Part shown: piece after piece, positions 6,885-13,314 of the stretch
Position numbering within the stretch: position 1 is the first letter of the stretch
How the letters are laid out: each line of letters opens with the position of its first letter
NCBI GenBank assembly: GCA_036260075.1
Contig: DATAAM010000045.1
Span: 1-26,341, forward strand
Length of the DNA stretch: 26,341 bases
Source of the DNA: DATAAM01 sp036260075
GTDB lineage: Bacteria > Actinomycetota > Acidimicrobiia > Acidimicrobiales > JAHWLA01
Direction of reading: 5' to 3'
Made by a program: the position numbers and the translations under genes
The notes under the pieces: generated by a model
The model's database searches: none
What the model was told of the DNA's origin: nothing
What the model saw: only the letters and a program-made list of their open reading frames with translations

Positions 6885-8615
6885 TCACCCCCACGCGCCG
6901 TACCAGGACGACCCCTGCAGGGTGGCGCCGTAGGGGGTCGTCGACTCGAAGTTGCCGTACCAGGAGGACCCGTACCAGGAGGAGCCCTCCCACGAGCCGT
7001 CTCCCCATGTGCTCGTGTACCAGGACGACCCGGTGGCCGAGGCGATCGCCCACTGGCTGGTGTACCAGGAGGAGCCCAACCACGGGTCGGTGTGCGCAGG
7101 GGGGACCCAAAGCGTGCCGTACGCCGTCTCGTCGCCGCTCGTGTGACACTCGCCGTCCTGGCTGTCGCCCGCGATCGTGTCGTCGAACGAGCAGGGCTCC
7201 GTGACCTCGACGGTGCCGCGGCTCTCCTCGAGCGAGCCGGTGCCGCTCGACACCTGCGTCCACGCGGCGTTGCCGTTGCCGTCGCCTGCCGCTCGGGCGG
7301 CCGCGGCGTCGACGAGGCCGGATCCGACCGCCAGCGGGTCGCGGGCGGCGACCTTGCGGGCCGTGGTGGCCAAGGCGAACTTCACCCGGTTGGGGTGCCA
7401 GTCGCGGCCCTGCAGCACCAGGGCGGCGACGCCCGACACCACCGCGGCCGACATCGACGTGCCGCTGCCTCGGCGGTAGACGGGGTTCTCGCCCGGGCGA
7501 GGACGATGGTTGGCCTCCACCCAGCTGCCGGGCGCCCGCAGCGACACCACCCGGCCGCCCGGCGCCACCACGTCGGGCTTGGGGATGCCGTGGGCGGTCG
7601 GCCCCGTGCTGCTGAAGGCGGGCAGGCGGTCGTCGTCGATGCTCGGCGTCTCCCGGTCGTCGACGGCGCCGACGGTGACGACGTACGGGTCGTCGGCCGG
7701 CTTGCTGATGGCGAAGCGCCGAGCCGCTTGGTCGGTCCTGCCGCGGTTGCCCGCGGAGACCACCACGGTGATGCCGGAGAACCAGGCCTGCTCCACCGCG
7801 TAGTTGAGCGGATCGGTGTGCCAGGGCGCCGTGCTGTCGGTGCCGAGCGACAGGTTGAGGACGCGGATGCCGTACGCCTGGCGGAACGACACCACCCACT
7901 GGACGGCGGCGATCACCTTCGTCACGTCGGCCGAGCCGTCGTGCCCGGCGATCTTGACCGAGACGAGGTGGGCGCCGGGCGCCACGCCCGCGTACTTGCC
8001 GCCGGAGGCCGCGCCCGACCCGGCGATGAGGCCCGCCAGGAACGTGCCGTGGCCGAAGCTGTCGCCGCAGTGCCCCTCGCCGGAGAAGTCGACGCAGGGC
8101 GCGTCGTCGCGGTCGGTGCGAGTGGACGTGCCGACCAGGTGATCGCGGCGGACGGGGCGCACGCGGCCGGCCAGGTCGCCGACAGGGCTGACGCCGGTGT
8201 CGATCAGCGCCACGCCGACGCCGGCGCCCGTCACGCCTGCCGACCACAGCCTGTCGGCGTCGACCTCTCGGGCCAGCACGTGGTTGACGGTGCTCTCGTC
8301 CTCGCCGCCCAGTGTCGTGGTGGTGCCCGCCACCCGCACGGTGCCGTCGGGAGTGACCGAGCGCACGCCGGGCCGGCCCGCCAGCTCGTCGACGGCGTCG
8401 CTCGGGACCCGGGCTCCCACCCCGTCGACGATCCACAGGTCCTGCGTGACGGTGCCGCCCACCGCCCGCACGGCGGCGGCCGCCTCTTCGGCCGACCGGG
8501 CCTGCACGATCACGGCGACCTGGGTGCCGGTGCGCGACTGCGCTGCCGGTGCGGCCGCCACGGACAGCGCGAGCACGACTGCGAGGACCACGCCCCTCCG
8601 GGTGAACACGGCCAC
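6885..8615 (-). CDS. Secreted subtilisin-like (S8) serine protease with aromatic repeat tail
   Basis: A 576-residue exported protease. The GTG at 8615 is chosen because GAGGAGA lies 4 nt upstream and it opens directly onto a signal peptide (VAVFTRRGVVLAVVLALSV, Ala-rich cleavage region near 25-30). An inhibitor-like propeptide (about 35-95) precedes the catalytic domain (about 105-450). The triad is Asp139 (ALIDTGV), His189 (FGHGTF) and Ser387 (GTSMSAA), with the oxyanion Asn in VVSAGNRG. After a linker, the last 60 residues carry five G/SSWY-type repeats. The protease acts outside the membrane, where it matures or degrades exported proteins. It leads the minus-strand run with the membrane phosphatase sensor. 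A regulatory link between them is inferred from spacing only. Confidence 0.93.
   Translation of the reverse strand: MAVFTRRGVVLAVVLALSVAAAPAAQSRTGTQVAVIVQARSAEEAAAAVRAVGGTVTQDLWIVDGVGARVPSDAVDELAGRPGVRSVTPDGTVRVAGTTTTLGGEDESTVNHVLAREVDADRLWSAGVTGAGVGVALIDTGVSPVGDLAGRVRPVRRDHLVGTSTRTDRDDAPCVDFSGEGHCGDSFGHGTFLAGLIAGSGAASGGKYAGVAPGAHLVSVKIAGHDGSADVTKVIAAVQWVVSFRQAYGIRVLNLSLGTDSTAPWHTDPLNYAVEQAWFSGITVVVSAGNRGRTDQAARRFAISKPADDPYVVTVGAVDDRETPSIDDDRLPAFSSTGPTAHGIPKPDVVAPGGRVVSLRAPGSWVEANHRPRPGENPVYRRGSGTSMSAAVVSGVAALVLQGRDWHPNRVKFALATTARKVAARDPLAVGSGLVDAAAARAAGDGNGNAAWTQVSSGTGSLEESRGTVEVTEPCSFDDTIAGDSQDGECHTSGDETAYGTLWVPPAHTDPWLGSSWYTSQWAIASATGSSWYTSTWGDGSWEGSSWYGSSWYGNFESTTPYGATLQGSSWYGAWG
6900..7076 (-). 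repeat. Five in-frame SSWY-coding repeats in the protease C-terminus
   Basis: The 15-nt unit coding Gly/Ser-Ser-Ser-Trp-Tyr occurs at 6900-6914, 6957-6971, 6972-6986, 7017-7031 and 7062-7076. Each reads GTACCAGGASGA plus a Gly codon on the plus strand. Unit starts are 57, 15, 45 and 45 nt apart, that is 19, 5, 15 and 15 residues. The repeat is coding, not a separate element. Confidence 0.9.
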
Positions 8616-8648
8616 GGTCTCTCCTCGTGCGCGACTGCAAACCGACGT

Positions 8649-8665
8649 CCGCCGTTGCACGGCGG
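8649..8665 (-). promoter_or_regulatory. Stem-loop in the 5' leader of the S8 protease
   Basis: CCGCCGT and ACGGCGG form a perfect 7-bp stem around a 3-nt loop, about 20 nt upstream of the Shine-Dalgarno sequence. It may stabilise the mRNA or modulate translation. No known riboswitch is recognised. Confidence 0.35.
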
Positions 8666-8694
8666 CGTACCCCGTTCCCCCCTGTGCGACACGC

Positions 8695-8700
8695 AGAGTA
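8695..8700 (-). promoter_or_regulatory. Candidate -10 of the S8 protease promoter
   Basis: TACTCT on the minus strand lies about 80 nt upstream of GTG 8615. This would give a leader of about 70 nt that contains the hairpin and a clear Shine-Dalgarno. A weak CTGACC-like -35 overlaps the thioesterase stop. Confidence 0.35.
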
Positions 8701-8718
8701 GCAAAATGCCCAAACCGG

Positions 8719-9117
8719 TCAGGGGGAGGCCAGCACCGCCTGGGTCTGGGTGACGCGGGCGATGAGCTTGCCGTCGTCGTCCTTCAGGTCGGTCTGCACG
8801 ACGATCGTGGTGCGGCCCGCGTGCACCACCGTGGCGGTGGCGTGCACGGTGCCTTGGCGCACGCCGCGGAAGAAGTTCGTCTTCGATTCGATCGTCGAGG
8901 TGGTGGCGCCTTCGGGCAGGTTGAGGAAGGCGCACACGGCGCCGATGCTGTCGGCCAGCGTCATCAGCGCCCCGCCGTGGAGGATGCCGCCCGCGGTGCA
9001 GCGCTCGGTGGCCCAGGGCAGGCGGCCGGTGACGGCCTCGGGGGTGGCGGCGTCGATCTCGATGCCGACGGCCACGGCGAACGGCATGAGGCCCACGAGT
9101 GTCGACGGGTCGGTCAT
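8719..9117 (-). CDS. PaaI-type hotdog-fold acyl-CoA thioesterase
   Basis: A 132-residue single hotdog domain. The helix segment GGILHGGALMTLADSIGAVCA (about 48-68) is the PaaI/YbgC-like signature; its HGG loop and the following Asp form the usual active-site neighbourhood. The ESKTNFFRG strand and the C-terminal TQTQAV strand complete the fold. The family hydrolyses acyl-CoA thioesters to free acid and CoA; chain specificity is not predictable here. ATG 9117 overlaps the acyltransferase stop (ATGA, 4 bp), so it is the last, translationally coupled gene of the desaturase operon. It is cytoplasmic, with no signal peptide. Confidence 0.88.
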   Translation of the reverse strand: MTDPSTLVGLMPFAVAVGIEIDAATPEAVTGRLPWATERCTAGGILHGGALMTLADSIGAVCAFLNLPEGATTSTIESKTNFFRGVRQGTVHATATVVHAGRTTIVVQTDLKDDDGKLIARVTQTQAVLASP

Positions 9118-10184
9118 GGCATGGAGCGTGCCGGCCGCGGCCGGGCCAGTGCACCGATGAGGACGGCGGTGGCGGCGAACGGGGCCACGGCCCACAGCGG
9201 GCGCTGCGCCCACCAGCCCCAAGTGGTGTCCTCGGGGGCGCGGACGCCGGCCAGGCGCAGCACCCCGTAGGCGAGCGCGAAGCCCCATGCGTGCGAGAGG
9301 AACACGGGCATGGCCATGCGGTTGGCCCAGTCGAGCACTCGCCCGGCTCGTGGCCGCCGGAGCCAGGCGGTCACCGTGGGACGCAGCAGGAGCACGACAC
9401 CGATCTGGAAGGCGGCCAGGCCCAGGATGCAGAGCGTCGGCGGGCCCATGTTGGAGATCGACTCATGGGGCACGCCGACCATCGACCGTGGGTAGAGGCC
9501 CATGTTGGTGAGGACGCTCAGGGTGCCCGCCCCGCCGATGGCGAGCGCGGCGTGCGCCCGGGGCGAGGCATCGCGCAGCCGGTCGTAGAAGAAGCCGGCT
9601 TGGTGGACGGTGGCCCAGACCAGCACCCAGTTCAGCCAGGCCGTCCACTCGACGTCGTAGTGGAAGCGGGCGAGGTCGATCCACGCCACGGCCCCGACGA
9701 GGGCGACCAGCCCCGCCTCCCCCGTGCGCTCGTGGAGCCAGGCGGCGGGCGGCGCCAGCAGCACGAGCATGGCGTAGATGCAGAGGAACCACAGCGGGCT
9801 CAGCACCAGGAGCAGGGCGCGGTCGAGCCAGCCGACGTCGGGCTGCACGAGCCCGGCCAGGATGCGCACGACGAGGGCCACCCCCACCGACACGACTGCG
9901 GGCAGGAGCAGCCGGCGCAAGCGGCGGGCCACGAAGGTGCCGTAGCGGCGCGTTGCCTGCACGCCGCGGAGGTGCACATAGCCGCCGACGAAGAAGAACA
10001 CCGGCATCACCTGCAGCAGCCAGGTGAGCAGCCACAGGCCGGTGGTGCTGCCGATGGGGTTGGAGGCGTGCGGCCCGTCGTCCTTCCACACGATCACGGT
10101 GAAGACCCAGTGCCAGAGCACGACGACGAACAGGCTGAAGGCGCGCAAGCCGTCGAGGTAGGGCTCGCGCTCGTCGGCGCTCAC
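9114..10184 (-). CDS. Acyltransferase family 3 (OafA/membrane-bound acyltransferase)
   Basis: A 356-residue polytopic protein with about ten membrane helices. The N-terminal signature YLDGLRAFSLFVVVLWHW has Arg14 and His25; family members need this His for acyl transfer from a cytoplasmic donor to an extracytoplasmic sugar, lipid or peptide acceptor. The MPVFFFVGGY and RRLRRLLLPA segments are also typical. The acceptor is unknown. The start is GTG 10184, overlapping the carbonic anhydrase stop by 4 bp (GTGA), and its own stop overlaps the thioesterase start. Position between a desaturase and a thioesterase suggests modification of a lipid or glycolipid, which is an inference. Confidence 0.88.
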   Translation of the reverse strand: MSADEREPYLDGLRAFSLFVVVLWHWVFTVIVWKDDGPHASNPIGSTTGLWLLTWLLQVMPVFFFVGGYVHLRGVQATRRYGTFVARRLRRLLLPAVVSVGVALVVRILAGLVQPDVGWLDRALLLVLSPLWFLCIYAMLVLLAPPAAWLHERTGEAGLVALVGAVAWIDLARFHYDVEWTAWLNWVLVWATVHQAGFFYDRLRDASPRAHAALAIGGAGTLSVLTNMGLYPRSMVGVPHESISNMGPPTLCILGLAAFQIGVVLLLRPTVTAWLRRPRAGRVLDWANRMAMPVFLSHAWGFALAYGVLRLAGVRAPEDTTWGWWAQRPLWAVAPFAATAVLIGALARPRPARSMP

Positions 10185-10675
10185 GGGACGCGCAGGTCGA
10201 GGCGGCCGGTGCGCACGTCGTAGACGAAGCCGGCGACGGTCGTGCCCTCCGGGAAGTACGGCGAGCTGCGCAGCGCCTCGACGTCGGATCGCAGCGCCTC
10301 GTCGGGATCGCCGATGGCGAGGACGGGCACGGTGGGCCGGTGGCCGGTGGTGCCCTCGACCTCGTCACGGAAGCCGTCGTCGGTGATGTCGGCCATACCG
10401 CACATGGTGTGGTGGACGACGGCGATGTGGCGCACGCCGAGGCGGTGCGTGGAGACGAGCAGGGAGCGGATGGCATCGTCGGAGGCACGCCCGCCGGCGT
10501 TGCGCACGATGTGGGCGTCGCCCGGTGTCAGGCCTGCCATCTGCAGCGGCAGCATGCGGGCGTCCATGCACGTGAGGACGGCGAGCGCCCGGGCGGGCGG
10601 GCCCGGGAGGGTGCCGAGGTCGAAGCCCTCGGTGAACTTCGCGTTGGCATCGAGGAGCTCGTCGAAGACGGACAT
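10181..10675 (-). CDS. Beta-class carbonic anhydrase
   Basis: A 164-residue enzyme for reversible CO2 hydration. All metal-site residues are visible: Cys36 with Asp38 and Arg40 in TCMDARM, and His89 with Cys92 in HHTMCGM, giving the Cys-His-Cys zinc site and the Asp/Arg dyad of beta carbonic anhydrases. The IVRNAGG motif follows the first cysteine as expected. It is short but complete for the compact actinobacterial subtype. It starts 4 bp after the desaturase stop and overlaps the acyltransferase. Bicarbonate supply for acyl-CoA carboxylation would fit a lipid operon, but this is only context. Confidence 0.92.
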   Translation of the reverse strand: MSVFDELLDANAKFTEGFDLGTLPGPPARALAVLTCMDARMLPLQMAGLTPGDAHIVRNAGGRASDDAIRSLLVSTHRLGVRHIAVVHHTMCGMADITDDGFRDEVEGTTGHRPTVPVLAIGDPDEALRSDVEALRSSPYFPEGTTVAGFVYDVRTGRLDLRVP

Positions 10676-10679
10676 GCCC

Positions 10680-11558
10680 TCATCCTGCTCGACGCGCCGC
10701 CTGTCGTTGTGCCGCCTTGCCGATGCGGTCGATGCGGTCGACGAGGGATTCGCGTGCCCGCTCGGCGGCGGGGGTGAGGCCGGTGAGCTCGTCGACCTTC
10801 CAGTGCCGGAGCACGACGGGAACGAGGATCTGCTCGTGGTGCACCTGGAAGTCGTAGATGCCCGCGGCGGCGATGGCGCGGGCGTGGTCCTTGAAGTGCG
10901 GGATGCCGGTGCCCGGCATCTCGAAGGTGCGCACCTGTCGCTCGGTGGCGAGGACCATGCCGGAGGGGTCGACCTCGAAGGCCGCCGCGCAGAGGTCGCG
11001 GTAGAAGAGGTGGTGGCGGTTCTCGTCGGACGCCACTCGCTTCATCACCTCGTAGCCCCACGGGTCTTCCAGCAGCTTGCCGGTGTGGTGGTGGGCGATG
11101 CGGGTGGCCAGCTCCTGCAGGGCCACGTACACGAGCCCGTCTTCCGGCTGCTCGGGCTCGGGCACCTGGCCGTGGCCGACCTGCACCATGCGGGCCCGCT
11201 CGAGCTCGACGGGGTCGAGCGCCCGGGTCACGGTGAGGTAGTCGCGGATGACGATGGCGTGGCGGCCCTCCTCCGCCGTCCAGCGGCGGGACCACTCGCC
11301 CCACGCCGAGTCGCGGCCGAAGAGCGCCTCGATGGTGCGGAAGTAGTAGGGGAGGTTGTCCTCGGTCAGCAGGTTGACGAACAGCGCGGAGCGCACCGCC
11401 GGCGGCAGCGGTGCCTCGGCGGGCGTCCACTCCCACCCGGCGTCGAAGTCGCGGCCCCGGCTCCAGGGCACCAGCTCGTGCGGGAACCACTCCTTGGCCT
11501 GGGCGAGGTGGCGGTCCAGCAGCCGGGCCGCCACCGGCTCGAGTTCTGTCAGCAGCAT
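10680..11558 (-). CDS. Acyl-ACP desaturase (diiron, DesA/stearoyl-ACP desaturase family)
   Basis: A 292-residue soluble all-helical diiron enzyme that introduces a double bond into ACP-bound fatty acids. The six expected ligands can be placed: Glu66 (LLTEDNLPYYF), Glu97-x2-His100 (EEGRH), Glu149 (LQELATRI) and Glu179-x2-His182 (DENRHHLFY). Trp-rich N-terminal segments (KEWFPHELVPWSRGRDF) match the actinobacterial members. The electron donor is not encoded nearby. It is first in a four-gene operon with spacings of 4 bp, -4 bp and -4 bp. A perfect palindromic operator overlaps its -10 hexamer, so the unit is probably repressor-controlled. Confidence 0.9.
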   Translation of the reverse strand: MLLTELEPVAARLLDRHLAQAKEWFPHELVPWSRGRDFDAGWEWTPAEAPLPPAVRSALFVNLLTEDNLPYYFRTIEALFGRDSAWGEWSRRWTAEEGRHAIVIRDYLTVTRALDPVELERARMVQVGHGQVPEPEQPEDGLVYVALQELATRIAHHHTGKLLEDPWGYEVMKRVASDENRHHLFYRDLCAAAFEVDPSGMVLATERQVRTFEMPGTGIPHFKDHARAIAAAGIYDFQVHHEQILVPVVLRHWKVDELTGLTPAAERARESLVDRIDRIGKAAQRQAARRAG

Positions 11559-11564
11559 GCCGCC

Positions 11565-11570
11565 AGCCTA
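11565..11570 (-). promoter_or_regulatory. Candidate -10 of the desaturase operon (leaderless)
   Basis: TAGGCT on the minus strand ends 6 nt before ATG 11558, with no room for a Shine-Dalgarno. Three of its bases lie inside the palindrome at 11568-11585. Confidence 0.5.
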
Positions 11571-11585
11571 CCTACCAGTAGGTAG
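11568..11585. promoter_or_regulatory. Palindromic operator of the desaturase operon
   Basis: CTACCTA-CCAG-TAGGTAG is a perfect inverted repeat with 7-bp arms and a 4-bp centre, overlapping the -10. Size and symmetry suit a TetR-family repressor. No TetR gene is in the window, so the regulator is unassigned. Confidence 0.6.
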
Positions 11586-11595
11586 ACCCCCTGTG

Positions 11596-11638
11596 TTGGG
11601 CATGGTTTCCCGCGAACAGCACGGCAAACCGTGCCCAA
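11596..11638. repeat. Inverted repeat in the desaturase/patatin intergenic region
   Basis: Arms of 13 bp, TTGGGCATGGTTT and AAACCGTGCCCAA, differ from perfect complementarity at one position (G-T in RNA) and are 17 bp apart. They lie between the two divergent starts, close to where the patatin -35 would be. This is either a second operator or a structured element. Confidence 0.4.
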
Positions 11639-11651
11639 AACGGGGGTGGGC

Positions 11652-11657
11652 TACGGT
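11652..11657 (+). promoter_or_regulatory. Candidate -10 of the patatin gene (leaderless)
   Basis: TACGGT ends 6 nt before GTG 11664; no Shine-Dalgarno is present. Confidence 0.5.
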
Positions 11658-11663
11658 TCGCCC

Positions 11664-13314
11664 GTGGGGAGGCTCCGCATCGGGTTGAGCATCTCCGGCG
11701 CGGTGGCGCTCGGGGCCTACGAGGGCGGGGCGTTGGCCGCCCTGCTGGTCGCCGTCCAGCGGCTGCTGAAAGAGCCGGACCCTCTCGTGCAGGTCGACGC
11801 CATCGCCGGGTCGTCGGCGGGCTCGATCACCGGCGTGCTCACGGCCCGGGCGCTGCTGGAGGGCTACGACCCCGTCGAGGTGATGCGCAAGTCGTGGGTG
11901 GAGGCCGACTCGCTCGCCAACCTCGTGAGGGGCGCAGACCGCCACGCCCCGCTGTCGACCGAGACCGTGCAGGGCATGGCCAACGAGCTGCTCGACCTGA
12001 CCACCAAGAAGACGAAGCAGGACGTGCCCGTCGGCGTGGTGATGTCGATCGCCGCCCTGCAGGGCCTGCTGCTACCCGATCCCGAGCCTGCGCCCGGGTG
12101 CAGGCCGGCACCGCGTGGAGGCGAGCACCTACCTCGACTGGAGCCACTTCACATTCCACCCGGGCGACGGCCTGGAGATGTACACCGAGCCCGCCGGTTG
12201 GTGCTCGGCCATCGACGTGGCGCTGGCGTCGGGCGCCAACGCCCTCGGCTTCCCTCCCAAGCTGCTCAACCGGCGGCGGCGGGCAGCCCGCCAGGTCGAC
12301 GAGCCCGTGGAGCAGACGAGGATCGTCAACATCCCTGAGCACGGCTGGCTCTGGTACACCGACGGCGGGACGATCGACAACGAGCCCCTCGGCCGGGCGC
12401 TCGCGCTGGTCAATGATGTCGACTCGGGCCGAGCACCCTGGACCGGTCGCCAGGCCGACGAGGACCGCATGGTGGTGATCGTCAACCCGCACCCCACCTC
12501 CGGCTCGATGGTCAGCCGGTGGTCGAGCCCCGAGCGGAAGCCGGGTTGGACCGACACGCTCATCCGCGCCTTCGACATGCAGCGGTCACAGTCGGTGTTC
12601 GACGACGTGCGGGAGTGGGAGAAGGCCAACTCCCGGGCCACGTGGGCGGCCGACATGCGCGACACCGTGCGGCGCCTCATCGACGGGTTGCCGGCGGCGG
12701 AGCGCGACCGGTGGGCCGGGGAGATCGGCGCCTTGCTGCAGCGCATCGAGGACGACGTGAACCGGGTCCACGAGCTCATCGACAAACCCGTGTCCACCAA
12801 GGCACTTCCCGCCGACGCCGCCCGCGCCTTCGACGAGGTGCTCGAACGCGTGTCCGGCCTGGCGGCCGTGGGGCCGGTGAACCTCCAGGTCGTGTCGCCG
12901 CTTCTGGTGAAGGACGAGCTGGGGGCCACACGGGTCGAGGAGATGCTGGCGGGCGAGTTCATGTTCCACTTCGGCGGCTTCCTCGACCAGTCGCTGCGGC
13001 AGAGCGACTTCGACCTCGGCTACCTCACCGTGCTCCGGTGGTTGGAGGGCATCGACGGGGCGCCGGGCGCGTTCTGCGGGCCGGGCGACGGCGTAGGGCT
13101 CACGCCCGCCCAGGCCCAGCTGGCGGCCGCGGCGGTACGGGAGTGCTACACCCCCAAGCCCGGTGTGGAGCAACCGTGCAAGGGCCGCCCGTTGTCGTTG
13201 GGGGCGAAGGCGTGGGCCGCGGTCTACGGCGCGCGGGTGGCGGGCGTCACCCTGTACGAGCGGCTGTTCAGCCGCGACAGCCCGCACGAGGTGCCGGCCG
13301 ACCGGCCGGGCTAG
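11664..13314 (+). CDS. Patatin-like phospholipase, interrupted by a one-base frameshift
   Basis: Two overlapping frames together encode one protein of about 549 residues. The first frame (from GTG 11664) carries the glycine-rich oxyanion loop (LSISGAVALGAYEGG, 8-22) and the G-x-S-x-G elbow with Ser51 (AGSSAG). The second frame, used from about 12073 to the stop at 13314, carries the matching catalytic Asp in YTDGGTIDNEP (about residue 233) and a long C-terminal region. Reading one extra base near 12072 gives a smooth join, GLLYPIPSLRPG. Patatins are Ser-Asp dyad lipid acyl hydrolases that act on phospholipids. There is no signal peptide. Downstream of the shift the frame is fully open for 400 codons, so decay is recent or the extra base is an assembly error. 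Confidence 0.8.
12070..12074 (+). other. Frameshift point in the patatin gene (one extra base)
   Basis: In CTGCTGCTACCC the first frame reads CTG CTA CCC GAT and soon loses family character. Dropping one C near 12072 gives CTG TAC CCG ATC CCG and continues into the ASTYLDWSHF frame. The short CTG repeat could favour slippage in replication or in base-calling. Confidence 0.6.

Noticed and set aside
6900..7076. Direct DNA repeats as a CRISPR or satellite array
   Set aside because: The repeats are in frame, coding, irregularly spaced by multiples of three, and belong to the protease C-terminus.
8616..8660. ATG at 8660 as the S8 protease start
   Set aside because: It would put a charged, cysteine-containing stretch before the signal peptide and leave the strong GAGGAGA Shine-Dalgarno inside the gene. 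It also begins within the leader hairpin.
4869..8753. A 1294-codon open frame on the plus strand
   Set aside because: It lies antisense to the phosphatase sensor and the S8 protease, both with complete motif sets. The translation is low-complexity His/Arg/Gly/Ala without domains, as expected for a reverse frame in very GC-rich DNA.
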